64,000 nucleotides of DNA from assembly GCA_023421505.1 (NCBI GenBank), contig JAEZTJ010000068.1, positions 1-64,000 of the forward strand, given 5' to 3'. Under the pieces are notes generated by a model. It ran no database searches and was not told the DNA's origin. It saw nothing but the letters and a program-made list of their open reading frames with translations. A program made the position numbers and the translations under genes. Source of the DNA: Bacillota bacterium. GTDB taxonomy: Bacteria; Bacillota; Clostridia; Lachnospirales; Lachnospiraceae. Positions 25,688-34,781 of the stretch are shown piece by piece (the stretch's first letter is position 1; each line of letters begins with the position of its first letter).

Positions 25688-26116
25688 ATGGATAAAAAAA
25701 TTATTGCACCGTGTGGAATTGATTGCTTTAACTGTGAGATGTATGAAAAAAATTTGACAGAGGAATTTCAGACACGAATGTCAGAACTGTTTAAAGTATC
25801 AAAGGAACGTATCAGCTGTAAAGGCTGTGTTAATGGCAATCAGTGTCTATTACTTGATTTGCAGGGTCAGAAGTGCCAAACATTGGAATGCATAAACGAA
25901 AAGGGAGTGAAATACTGCTTTGAATGTAATGATTTTCCGTGTGAGAATCTTATGCCTATGGCAGACAGAGCATCCACTCACCCACATAACTTTAAGCTTT
26001 ATAATCTCTGTATGATGAAAAAACTGGGCGTTGATGGGTGGTTGGAAATAGCAGACGACATTCGTCATACATACTTTAACCAAAAAATGAGAATCGGAAA
26101 AGGTGGAAGCAAATAA
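25688..26116 (+). CDS. DUF3795-family cysteine-rich protein
   Basis: The protein has 142 residues. It begins IIAPCGIDCFNCEMY, followed by CKGCVNGNQC, CQTLECINEKGVKYCFECND and FPCENLMP, the recurrent Cys pattern of DUF3795. These cysteines probably bind a metal or cluster; function is unknown in the family. AGGAGGAAAGATT gives a strong ribosome site. It follows the sigma factor by 58 bp and may be part of its regulon or operon. Confidence 0.88.
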   Translation: MDKKIIAPCGIDCFNCEMYEKNLTEEFQTRMSELFKVSKERISCKGCVNGNQCLLLDLQGQKCQTLECINEKGVKYCFECNDFPCENLMPMADRASTHPHNFKLYNLCMMKKLGVDGWLEIADDIRHTYFNQKMRIGKGGSK

Positions 26117-26165
26117 AAATTAATAGGATATAGCTTTAATGGACATCGATGTTGTACTTTTTGAA

Positions 26166-26204
26166 AACGCACTCATTTTCTGATGATATGAAGATGGGTG
26201 CGTT
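26166..26204. terminator. Bidirectional terminator
   Basis: A 15-bp stem (AACGCACTCATTTTC / GAAGATGGGTGCGTT, G-U pairs) between convergent genes; the minus-strand side is followed by TTTTC. Confidence 0.65.
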
Positions 26205-26248
26205 CCTTGCTTCTCATTAGATATAGATCAAGGTGCCGGATGAAGCCT

Positions 26249-27853
26249 TTACAGAGCTTTATATTCAGCCGGATTTATACCGGTAAATTCCTTAAAGACC
26301 TTAGAAAAGTAAGAAAAATTCGTGAAGCCGACTTCTAAAGCAACATCACTTACGGAAAGCTTTCCCTTCGACAATAATTCCTTGGCAAATTCTATCCGTT
26401 CCTCTGTAATATATTGTGATATATTCTTTCCGGTCTCCATTTTAAAAATCCGCCCCATATAATCCGCATTTACATAGATTTCTTTGGCAATGATGTATCT
26501 CGTCAAATGGGAAGAAATATTCTCGTGAATGTACTTTTTCACTTTCTCAGTTAACGTTAGCTCTTTTTCTTTTGCAATAATAGCCTTAATTGATTTATTA
26601 AGGATATGCTCGCACCAGTCAACCGTTTCATCGATCGAATGAGTTGCTTTATTATACAGCCCCACGGTGACATTGTCGCTGAACAGATAGTGCCCTCTGA
26701 TACTGGCCTGTTTTAAGACAGTATAGACCATCTGATTAAAAACATGATGAAACTGGTAGAGTACATTAATATTAATGGTTGTTTTTGTTGATAGATTGTT
26801 AAAATAATAGTAAATCTGGGTTATGATCTCTGCTTGGTTGCCATGCTGCAGCAGGGTTGCCCAAAGATTAAGATTCGGAGGAACGATTAAAACGTTCTCT
26901 GAGGGATGATATTCCTCGAGAAGAGATATTCCGCTGTTATTATAGACATTATTATGACACATATCCAATAAAGAACTAACAATCTGAGAGACATCGTGGC
27001 ATTTGGCAGGATAACCGACATAACAGTGAACCTTACATTTAAAATATATATTACAATTCTCTATAAACTGATTTATATTGCTTAAGAGTTCCGGTTTGGA
27101 ATACTTGTTTTCATCTTTAATCTGCATTAGACAGATTAAGATACCATCTTCTATTTCAAATGTCTGGCATTTTGTATAGGATAGGGGAATCAGTTCATCT
27201 GCTACATTAATTAATGCAAATTGAAGTAAGGAAGGATCTATGATACTGGTATCCTTATAAGGTGACCGTATGCTAATAATTACAGCAATAAAATCGGAAT
27301 ATCTGTCTCCATATAAAAAAAAGATCCCCCTTCTTTCAGCTTCTTTTAAAATCTCGCTCTTGATCGGTTGAATTTTCTGATCAATGATATCCATCCAAAA
27401 TAACTTGAGCGTATTCGCCAGATTAAATCTCCAGAGATTCATGACGACCTCATATTCTGAAACAGGGGTCAATTCCCACATTCGTTTATCGTAACCTTGT
27501 ACCGCTTTATGTATAGTAGATATGAATTCCTCCGGCTGACACGGAGTCAGGATATAGTAACAGTTATAATCAAGGGCGGTCTTGGCATAACTAAAGTCAG
27601 TCTGCCTGGATTCGAGGATGACCTGTGTTACTTTCCGGTACCCCTTCAGCCATTGCAGCATTGCTTTCCATTCTGCTTGAAAGTGATCAATATTAATAAT
27701 AACAAGTTCGTAGGGATAGATATCAAAGGCTGCTTTAAGCTGATCGAGGCCGCCAGCGTATGTAACAGAGGATATTCCTACCGTTTCCCAATTAATTTCG
27801 CAAAGCATTCTTCTTTCAACTAAAATATCATTCAGTATTAATAATCGATACAT
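26249..27853 (-). CDS. AraC-type response regulator with degenerate receiver
   Basis: The protein has 534 residues. Residues 1-120 form a receiver-like fold, but the phospho-acceptor segment reads LVIINIDHF where family members have an Asp (ITDI.MP), and the conserved Lys segment reads ILTPCQP instead of L.KP. It may therefore act without phosphorylation. A long helical linker follows, then a C-terminal AraC double helix-turn-helix (SSHLTRYIIAKEIYVNADYM; KLSVSDVALEVGFTNFSYFS) ending GINPAEYKAL. It is divergent from the solute-binding-protein operon at 28134; no histidine kinase gene is next to it. It probably controls that operon. Confidence 0.88.
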   Translation of the reverse strand: MYRLLILNDILVERRMLCEINWETVGISSVTYAGGLDQLKAAFDIYPYELVIINIDHFQAEWKAMLQWLKGYRKVTQVILESRQTDFSYAKTALDYNCYYILTPCQPEEFISTIHKAVQGYDKRMWELTPVSEYEVVMNLWRFNLANTLKLFWMDIIDQKIQPIKSEILKEAERRGIFFLYGDRYSDFIAVIISIRSPYKDTSIIDPSLLQFALINVADELIPLSYTKCQTFEIEDGILICLMQIKDENKYSKPELLSNINQFIENCNIYFKCKVHCYVGYPAKCHDVSQIVSSLLDMCHNNVYNNSGISLLEEYHPSENVLIVPPNLNLWATLLQHGNQAEIITQIYYYFNNLSTKTTININVLYQFHHVFNQMVYTVLKQASIRGHYLFSDNVTVGLYNKATHSIDETVDWCEHILNKSIKAIIAKEKELTLTEKVKKYIHENISSHLTRYIIAKEIYVNADYMGRIFKMETGKNISQYITEERIEFAKELLSKGKLSVSDVALEVGFTNFSYFSKVFKEFTGINPAEYKAL

Positions 27854-28068
27854 GACACAGCTCCTGTTCCGTCGGTAAAAGATTAGTAAATTATATTAGT
27901 TTAGATTATAGCATTTGCTATTTGTATTTTCAATGCGACAAATTACATGTTTATATTCTGGATTTCGACATAAAGATATGTCTTCATATTGTTATTGAAT
28001 AGTCGTACAAATGTTAGTCATAAAATTCCCGAACTGATAGAATAAGGCTATCAATAGGGAATTGCGAA

Positions 28069-28097
28069 ACAATACATACAATTACTGAGTTTCGCAA
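28069..28097 (+). repeat. Dispersed 29-bp repeat, copy 1
   Basis: Matches 48044-48072 at 27 of 29 positions. Here the block is framed by inverted TTGCGAAAC (28062-28070) and GTTTCGCAA (28089-28097), so it can fold into a 9-bp hairpin. It lies 40 bp before the start of the solute-binding-protein gene. Confidence 0.65.
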
Positions 28098-28133
28098 GAA
28101 CCTAAAGGCTATCTAGTTTGAAAGGAGAATATT

Positions 28134-29717
28134 ATGAAAAGTGTAGCTGGTAAATTAATGGGGATCATTTTATGCATGGTATTAGTTGTATCGATGTTAA
28201 GCGGGTGTAGTAAATCATCAGAAAAAGATACGAAGACTGATTCACAGGGGAACACGCAGACTGACGATTCAAAGAAAGATACAGCAAAAGCCGATCCGGT
28301 AACCATCAACATGGTATATGTGTCATGGGGTGAGGTGCCGCCTGATTTACAGGAAGTTGAGGATTTATTTAATGAAAAGATTGCTATCCCAAAAATCAAT
28401 GTAAAGCTTCATTTGGTACCGATCAACGGAGGTTCCTGGAATGATCAGACAAACCTATTGCTGCAGAGCGGTGAAGATATTGATCTCATGATGATGTTTG
28501 GATATGACCTGACTAACATGGTAAATAACGGGCAGTTAGCACCTATGACCAAGTATCTTGACGAGTATGGTAAGGATATTAAGAATAAGGTAGAGGCAGA
28601 CCTGTGGCCTGGATGTACGGTGAACAATGAGATTTATTGTGTACCGGAGATTAGCCGTACTTATGGATGCGATCAAGCCTTGATTTGCAGACAGGATCTT
28701 TGTGACAAATACGGAATAACCACATCACATCTGGATACCCTTGAGGATATTGAGAATGTCCTTAAAACAATACATGAGAATGAGCCGGATATGATACCGC
28801 TAATGAATGGTGCTAATAATTCACTGGTATTTAATTTACCGACAGATCCCGGAGAAAGAGTCTTTTCGAATCTTGGCTATTTTACGGCAGGTGTAATTGC
28901 TGAAGACACGGGTACAACAACAGTAGAAAACTATTATGCATCACCGGAGTATAAAAAGAAGGTGGATACTGTAAGAAAATGGTATCAGGCAGGTTATCTG
29001 GACCCGAATAATGCCGTATCAACAACAGAAGATAATAACGCATTATGGGATCAGGGGAAAGTATTTGCGAAGCTTGATATATCTTCTCCCGGCTATAACC
29101 CCGGTGCTAATACGAAAATTCCGACAAAAACAATTACGCTGGGTACACAGGGCGAACCTAGAACAGGTACAGGTGAGATATCCATATTTGGCTGGATGCT
29201 AACCTCCTGCTGTAAATATCCTGAGCAGGCTATGCAATTACTTAATCTGATTTACTCGGACGAAGATGCTACAAATCTGCTTGCATGGGGAATCGAAGGA
29301 AAGCATTATGTAAAAACCGGCAAAGATGATAGAGAGATTGATTATCCAGATGGTGTCACTGCACAGACGGTTGGCTATAGTAATTCAATGAATGCTGCGT
29401 TTGGAGATTTCTACCACGGTAATTATTTTAAAGGCAGTGATCCGAACATTGCTGCAGTCAGTGAGGAATATAACGTAAATAAGCAGAAATCAAAATTCCT
29501 CGGCTTCACATTGGATCAAAGTAATATTAAATCACAAATGGCAGTTTTAGACAGTGTAGTATCAGAATATGCAAAACCGCTGGAGATGGGTGCTGTGGAT
29601 CCTGACGAAATGCTTCCGAAGTTTATAAAAGCTCTTGATAATGGTGGTATTAAGGAAACGATGGCAGAATTCCAGAGTCAGATCGAAGAATGGAGCAAAA
29701 ACCAGAATAAGCAGTAA
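28134..29717 (+). CDS. ABC transporter sugar-type solute-binding lipoprotein
   Basis: The protein has 527 residues. A lipoprotein signal (GIILCMVLVVSM, lipobox LSGC with Cys25) is followed by a Ser/Asp/Lys linker and a class I (family 1) extracellular solute-binding fold of the LplA type (LHLVPINGGSWNDQTNLLLQ; DLMMMFGYDLTNMV; PEQAMQLLNLIYSDEDATNL). It is the outer receptor for the two permeases downstream. A nested hairpin after the stop probably lowers downstream expression, a common way to keep binding protein in excess. Substrate unknown; the downstream esterases suggest an acylated compound. Confidence 0.92.
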   Translation: MKSVAGKLMGIILCMVLVVSMLSGCSKSSEKDTKTDSQGNTQTDDSKKDTAKADPVTINMVYVSWGEVPPDLQEVEDLFNEKIAIPKINVKLHLVPINGGSWNDQTNLLLQSGEDIDLMMMFGYDLTNMVNNGQLAPMTKYLDEYGKDIKNKVEADLWPGCTVNNEIYCVPEISRTYGCDQALICRQDLCDKYGITTSHLDTLEDIENVLKTIHENEPDMIPLMNGANNSLVFNLPTDPGERVFSNLGYFTAGVIAEDTGTTTVENYYASPEYKKKVDTVRKWYQAGYLDPNNAVSTTEDNNALWDQGKVFAKLDISSPGYNPGANTKIPTKTITLGTQGEPRTGTGEISIFGWMLTSCCKYPEQAMQLLNLIYSDEDATNLLAWGIEGKHYVKTGKDDREIDYPDGVTAQTVGYSNSMNAAFGDFYHGNYFKGSDPNIAAVSEEYNVNKQKSKFLGFTLDQSNIKSQMAVLDSVVSEYAKPLEMGAVDPDEMLPKFIKALDNGGIKETMAEFQSQIEEWSKNQNKQ

Positions 29718-29732
29718 ATTACAATAATTTAA

Positions 29733-29786
29733 GGTGCCTCATCAGGGACTAAACAAATGTTTAGCTGCACCTATGAGGCATCTTTT
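29733..29786 (+). terminator. Intra-operon attenuating hairpin
   Basis: GGTGCCTCAT (29733-29742) pairs with ATGAGGCATC (29773-29782), followed by TTTTC; an inner TAAAC/GTTTA stem lies in the loop. Located between the binding-protein gene and the permeases. Confidence 0.7.
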
Positions 29787-29812
29787 CATTCAGACTAGAA
29801 AGGAAAGGACAT

Positions 29813-30742
29813 ATGAAATCTGGCAGTAAAAAAAGAGGCAAGAATAGAAAGCGTTACTTGCCTTTATTGTTTATGACCTTACCGGGAAGCATTTATTTAA
29901 TTATAAATAATTATATACCAATGTTTGGCGTAACGATTGCATTTAAAAATTATAATTTTGCAAAAGGATATTTTCACAGTGACTGGGTTGGGTTTAAGAA
30001 TTTTGAGTTTTTGTTTCGATCCCCCAACCTGGTTCGAATTATCAGAAATACTTTATTATATAATCTGGTGTTCATTGTATTGTCCACTATCATTGCAATC
30101 ATGCTGGCAGTGATCATGAACGAAATACGAAGTAAAATTGTTACCAGAATTTTTCAGACGGCAATCTTATTACCCTATATTATATCAATGGTTTTAGTAA
30201 GCTATATTGTCTATTCCTTTTTGAATCCGGAACATGGTTTCATCAATAATACAATTCTGCCCATCCTTGGATTAAAACCTGTAGCCTGGTATTATACAGC
30301 AAAACCATGGGTCGCTATCATTCCGATCGTATATATATGGAAAAATGTTGGCTTTTCAACCATCATATATTTTGCTTCCGTAGTTGGGATTGATCAGGAA
30401 TTGTATGAAGCAGCGAAGGTGGACGGAGCAACAAAGTGGAAACAAATTACGAACATTACGCTGCCACAGCTTACGCCGGTGGTAAGTATTATGACAATTC
30501 TGGCTATCGGAAGAATCTTCTCAGCCGACTTTGGTTTGTTCTTTCAGGTTCCGATGAATTCGAGCGCAATTTACAGCACAACCCAGGTGGTTGAAACCTA
30601 TGTTTATCAGGCATTGCTGAAGGTTAAAGATGTCGGTATGTCCTCTTCTGTGGGACTATTACAGTCAGTCATTGGATGTGTACTATTATTAGCGGCAAAT
30701 GCTGTGGTAAGAAGACTTAATAAAGATAATGCGCTACTATAG
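29813..30742 (+). CDS. ABC sugar transporter permease (LplB/UgpA-type)
   Basis: The protein has 309 residues with about six transmembrane helices and the binding-protein-dependent permease EAA loop (EAAKVDGATKWKQITNITLP near residue 200). A basic N-terminus (KKRGKNRKRYLP) faces the cytoplasm. It forms the heterodimeric channel with the next gene. The ATPase is not in this locus, so a shared MsmX-type ATPase must energise it; that is known for this transporter class. Confidence 0.93.
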   Translation: MKSGSKKRGKNRKRYLPLLFMTLPGSIYLIINNYIPMFGVTIAFKNYNFAKGYFHSDWVGFKNFEFLFRSPNLVRIIRNTLLYNLVFIVLSTIIAIMLAVIMNEIRSKIVTRIFQTAILLPYIISMVLVSYIVYSFLNPEHGFINNTILPILGLKPVAWYYTAKPWVAIIPIVYIWKNVGFSTIIYFASVVGIDQELYEAAKVDGATKWKQITNITLPQLTPVVSIMTILAIGRIFSADFGLFFQVPMNSSAIYSTTQVVETYVYQALLKVKDVGMSSSVGLLQSVIGCVLLLAANAVVRRLNKDNALL

Positions 30743-30756
30743 AAAGGAGAAAGAAA

Positions 30757-31653
30757 ATGAAAGGTGAGCGGTTATTTCGCTTTATTTGTGCTTTAATCAT
30801 ATTGTTGACCGTAATATTATGCCTGATGCCTTTTCTTCTACTGATAATGGTTTCTATTTCGGACGAAACCAGCGTAGCCGCACAGGGATACAGCTTTTGG
30901 CCGAAGTCCTTCAGTTTACAGGCATATACATATTTATTCAGAAAGACAAATACAATTTTCAGAGCATATGGTATTACATTATTCGTAACATTGATCGGTA
31001 CTGTTGTAAATGTTTTTATGACGATGATGTTTGCTTACCCTCTATCTAGAAAAGATTATCCATGGCGTAAAGTGCAGATGATTTTTATGATGATTCCAAT
31101 GATGTTTAGCGGAGGTCTGGTTCCGACTTATCTAATGTATACGCAGGTTTTTCACATTCGAGATACCATATGGGCTTTAATTGTTCCAAATCTGCTTTTT
31201 AATTGCTTTAATGTTATTTTATTAAGAACCTATTACAGCGGAAATATACATGGTTCATTGCTCGAATCTGCACAGCTTGACGGGGCAGGGGAGGTAAAAA
31301 TTTTCTTTCGGATCGTTTGTCCGCTTTCTGTACCTATTGTCGCAACCGTAAGTTTATTTTCAGGTCTTGCGTACTGGAATGATTGGACGAATGGACTCTA
31401 TTATATTATGAATTCAAGATTCTACAGCCTGCAGGTTTATTTAAATCGTATTCTTTCGGATATTCAATTTTTAAATACAGATACCTCGCAAGCTTCCCAG
31501 ATGCTGCATCAGACTATGAAAAGTGTCACACTTCCAACAACAACGGTAAGAATGGCAATTGCCATGGTTTCCATTATTCCGCTGATGATCATATTCCTGT
31601 CATTGCAGAAATATTTCACCAAGGGTATCGCTATCGGAGCGGTAAAAGGCTAA
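30757..31653 (+). CDS. ABC sugar transporter permease (YtcP/UgpE-type)
   Basis: The protein has 298 residues and six hydrophobic segments, with an EAA-type loop ESAQLDGAGEVKIFFRIVCP near residue 170. GAAAGGAGAAAG precedes the ATG, 15 bp after the first permease. It completes the importer with the genes at 28134 and 29813. Confidence 0.93.
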   Translation: MKGERLFRFICALIILLTVILCLMPFLLLIMVSISDETSVAAQGYSFWPKSFSLQAYTYLFRKTNTIFRAYGITLFVTLIGTVVNVFMTMMFAYPLSRKDYPWRKVQMIFMMIPMMFSGGLVPTYLMYTQVFHIRDTIWALIVPNLLFNCFNVILLRTYYSGNIHGSLLESAQLDGAGEVKIFFRIVCPLSVPIVATVSLFSGLAYWNDWTNGLYYIMNSRFYSLQVYLNRILSDIQFLNTDTSQASQMLHQTMKSVTLPTTTVRMAIAMVSIIPLMIIFLSLQKYFTKGIAIGAVKG

Positions 31654-31682
31654 AGCATCAGAATAGTAAGGAGGATATTAAT

Positions 31683-33161
31683 TTGAAAAATAATGATATA
31701 AATAACATGGAGCCGATAAAAAAAAGTATTGTACCATGCCCAGAGGTAATCGGACCGATTCCTGTAACAAACAATTCGTATCCATTCTGCGCAGCCTCCA
31801 GGCAGACACTGCCCGTAGACTTGGAAAAGTATGGTTATGTAGAGGAGGAATACTTTATCAGCGGCAATGCAAATGTTTATAGCTGGTATCACTGTGGAAA
31901 ATATCCAAGACTACGGCAAAAGGGCGGTACCTATACGACTCGTATACTGGTACGCAGACCGGCTGATCACAAGGTCTTCAGCGGGTTTGCAGTTGTGGAA
32001 CTTTTTAACTGGGCACCCCCCTGTGAGAAACCGGCAGCAGGATGGGGAAATTCCGGAGAATATCTCATGAAGAACAAGGATGCCTGGATCGGTGTAACAG
32101 TTCGTGCAAAGGCGATAGAGCGTCTGAAGAAATTTGATTATAACAGGTATAGAGATTTAGGCTTTCCAAGTCCTATACCGGAAGAGGACAGAGGAGAGAA
32201 CAGTAATTGCTATGAAGAAACCACACCAGACACAGAAAACGGTATGATATGGGATATGCTTGGAGGACTTGCGGTTCTGCTTAAGAGTAAATCAGGAAAA
32301 AATCCGTTAGGTGAAAGGGCAGCCAAATATACTCTGGCAACCGGAGCTACCGGAGGAGATCTCACAACCTATACAGCTGCTATTCATCCGTTTGCAACTG
32401 TGGATGGTGAAAAGCCCTGCTATGACGGATATTTAATTCATATGACCGGCCATCCCGGAAATATCAATCAGGAGGAACCTACGTTATCACCGCTGGATGA
32501 CAGATGCAAATTATTCATCAATGTACCCATCATACGTACGAATACGATGGGAGATATTCTTGGAGTGACGGTTCATCCAGATTGGTCCTATGTACAGCGC
32601 CGGCATGACAGTGATCTGGAAGATATGCAGTACCGACTGTACGAGATGTCGGGAGCCGCCATCGGATCGAGCTATGACAGAAGAATAATCCCTTGCATGG
32701 AGGATATTATCAAATGCGGAGGTAAGCCCGATGATAATCCTTTTATACTTGATTCCAATGAGGATGATTCTTTTCCGACTAGATATCTGATGCGGGCGGC
32801 AATGCATAATTTGAAGCTATGGGTAGCCAAAGAAAAGGTTCCGCCAAGGGCAGACCGAATTTATCTACATGGTAAATATCCTTATGCCGTATTTCAGATT
32901 GATACGATTGGGAATGTCTGCGGTGGAGTAAGGAGCCCATTTGTAGATGTCCCGGTACGCAGATATCTTCCGGATGGTAAGGTCGAATTAATTGATCCTG
33001 AGGTATTGTATCAATTATACCCTTCTTTTGACATGTATTATGAGCAGTTGGCGTACAGCCTTACAAAATGTATTGGAGAGGGATGGATACTGGCAGAAGA
33101 CGAAGCCGAAATTCTAAGATGGGCAAAGGCACAGAAAAAATTATGGAGTAAGAAGGAGTGA
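31683..33161 (+). CDS. Alpha/beta-hydrolase domain protein (PF20091-like), catalytic Ser doubtful
   Basis: The protein has 492 residues from TTG 31683, which sits 8 bases after AAGGAGG; the frame is open further upstream but overlaps the permease gene. The order of segments (TTRILVRRPADHKVFSGFAV, VELFNWAPP, WIGVTVRAKAIERLKKFD, YDGYLIHMTG, GVRSPFVDVPVRRY) recalls the large hydrolase domain family with esterase-like members. Where I expect the GxSxG nucleophile elbow, the sequence is LATGATGGDLTTY, with no Ser; activity is therefore uncertain. No signal peptide, so it is cytoplasmic and would act on the imported substrate. Confidence 0.7.
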   Translation: MKNNDINNMEPIKKSIVPCPEVIGPIPVTNNSYPFCAASRQTLPVDLEKYGYVEEEYFISGNANVYSWYHCGKYPRLRQKGGTYTTRILVRRPADHKVFSGFAVVELFNWAPPCEKPAAGWGNSGEYLMKNKDAWIGVTVRAKAIERLKKFDYNRYRDLGFPSPIPEEDRGENSNCYEETTPDTENGMIWDMLGGLAVLLKSKSGKNPLGERAAKYTLATGATGGDLTTYTAAIHPFATVDGEKPCYDGYLIHMTGHPGNINQEEPTLSPLDDRCKLFINVPIIRTNTMGDILGVTVHPDWSYVQRRHDSDLEDMQYRLYEMSGAAIGSSYDRRIIPCMEDIIKCGGKPDDNPFILDSNEDDSFPTRYLMRAAMHNLKLWVAKEKVPPRADRIYLHGKYPYAVFQIDTIGNVCGGVRSPFVDVPVRRYLPDGKVELIDPEVLYQLYPSFDMYYEQLAYSLTKCIGEGWILAEDEAEILRWAKAQKKLWSKKE

Positions 33162-33166
33162 GCTAA

Positions 33167-33967
33167 GTGGCAGTATTCGATATCAATATTCATTCAAGAA
33201 GCTTATCAATGTCTACGGAGTTAACCGTAATTCTACCGGAGTATGAAGGAGATAGAGAGGAAAAGAAGGAGTATCCTGTATTATGGCTTTTTCACGGTGG
33301 AAACGGTGATTGTAAGGAGTGGCTTTATCATTCGTCCATTGTACGTTATGCACAAAAATATCAATTAGCAGTAGTGCTTCCATCCATTTATAACAGCTTT
33401 GGGATGGATATGAAGGAGGGGGGGCAGTATGCATCCTATCTGGAAAATGAGCTTGTTTTTCAGTTACGGTATCTTTTTCCGCGTTTTTCAAAGGAACGAG
33501 CCAATAATTATGTCGGCGGTGCATCCATGGGTGGCTTCTGCGCCTTCCGACTTGCTTTAAACAGACCGGAGCTGTTCTGTAAGGCAGGTGCGTTTGCAGG
33601 AGCAATATTGATGCCAGACATATTTGACAAATATCAAAAGGGAGTTCAACCGGGAGGACCGGACTTTATTTATTCTTTTGGCAGTCTTGAAAGGCTCGTA
33701 AATAACAATAATGATATCATTCACATGGTAAAGGAGAATCAGCAGAAGCATATCACAAACCCTGATTTCTACATGCTGTGTGGTCAGCAGGATTTTGGCT
33801 TTGAACAGAATGTTATAGCGAAGGATCTGATGCTGCAAGCCGGTGCCAAAGTAAAATGGGTTCAGGCTCCCGGAGTTCACAGCTATGATTGTTGGGATCC
33901 CTATGTTACTGATTTCTTTGAGTGGCTTACCGCAAAGGATGATGTCTTAACGATGGAGGGAATTTAA
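33167..33967 (+). CDS. PF00756-type esterase 1
   Basis: The protein has 266 residues and starts at GTG, 5 bp after the upstream stop. It has the esterase-D/FrsA-type fold: PVLWLFHGGNGDCKEWLY (oxyanion hole), nucleophile Ser120 in GGASMGGFCAF, and a C-terminal His in PGVHSYDCWDPY; an Asp lies in CGQQDFGFEQN. No signal peptide. It is a paralogue of the next gene; both probably cleave acyl groups from the sugar taken up by the neighbouring transporter. Confidence 0.9.
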   Translation: MAVFDINIHSRSLSMSTELTVILPEYEGDREEKKEYPVLWLFHGGNGDCKEWLYHSSIVRYAQKYQLAVVLPSIYNSFGMDMKEGGQYASYLENELVFQLRYLFPRFSKERANNYVGGASMGGFCAFRLALNRPELFCKAGAFAGAILMPDIFDKYQKGVQPGGPDFIYSFGSLERLVNNNNDIIHMVKENQQKHITNPDFYMLCGQQDFGFEQNVIAKDLMLQAGAKVKWVQAPGVHSYDCWDPYVTDFFEWLTAKDDVLTMEGI

Positions 33968-33968
33968 T

Positions 33969-34778
33969 ATGGCTGTATTTAACTGTCACTTTCAACCAAG
34001 AACGCTTGGAATGAGTACAACCTTTCGAATGATCATTCCTATGGGGATTGTCTCTGGCGGAACTGATCGCATAAGCATGGAAGAATACTACTGTCAAACT
34101 GCTAAGCTTCCGGTATTATGGATGCTGCACGGCGGTGGTGCATATGCATCGGAATGGCTGTATAACTCAACCATTCAGCTATATGCCGAGAAGTATCATT
34201 GTGCTGTTGTGATGCCGGATGCACAAAGTTCTCTATATACCAATATGAAATATGGTCCGAGATGGGAGGATCACATTGCGCAGGCTTTACCAGATTATAT
34301 TTACAAGAATTTTCCGATTTCCTCTGCCAGAGAAGATAACTATATCTGCGGGCTGTCCATGGGAGGCTATGGTGCATTGCGGATTGGCTTAAAATATCCG
34401 GAACGCTATGGCTCAGTCGTTGCAATGTCATCTGCTGTAGGACTACCCTTCCGATATGTTAAGCAACAGCTGAGTGAGGAGTTTGATGCAACCATGCATG
34501 CGGTCTTCGGAGATAGAGAGGGTCTTCTTAATAGTGAGTACAATTTGTACCGATTGGTAGATCAGTATTGTCAACAGGAGAATAAGCTTAGGCTGTTCTT
34601 AAGTGTCGGCAGAAATGATCATACCTATGAAGATAATGTGGAATGGAAGGATTATTTAACCAAAAAGGAAATCAAATATACTTGGATGGAAAATGAGGAT
34701 GCACACACCTGGGATTCCTGGAATACTTATTTACCACTGGCTATGGAATGGATGTTTGATAGCAAAAAAGGAGAATGA
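33969..34778 (+). CDS. PF00756-type esterase 2
   Basis: The protein has 269 residues. Motifs: PVLWMLHGGGAYASEWLY, nucleophile Ser130 in CGLSMGGYGALRIG, acid Asp in VGRNDHTYEDN, His in EDAHTWDSWNTY. It shares its N-terminal pattern (VFNCHFQPRTLGMSTTFRMI) with esterase 1, pointing to tandem duplication followed by divergence. Probably cytoplasmic. Family members include S-formylglutathione hydrolase, acetylxylan and feruloyl esterases; the substrate here is unknown. Confidence 0.9.
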   Translation: MAVFNCHFQPRTLGMSTTFRMIIPMGIVSGGTDRISMEEYYCQTAKLPVLWMLHGGGAYASEWLYNSTIQLYAEKYHCAVVMPDAQSSLYTNMKYGPRWEDHIAQALPDYIYKNFPISSAREDNYICGLSMGGYGALRIGLKYPERYGSVVAMSSAVGLPFRYVKQQLSEEFDATMHAVFGDREGLLNSEYNLYRLVDQYCQQENKLRLFLSVGRNDHTYEDNVEWKDYLTKKEIKYTWMENEDAHTWDSWNTYLPLAMEWMFDSKKGE

Positions 34779-34781
34779 GTA

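Noticed and set aside
31383..31682. Upstream extension of the hydrolase gene
   Set aside because: It overlaps the permease gene in another frame and lacks a ribosome site; TTG 31683 has AAGGAGG at good distance.
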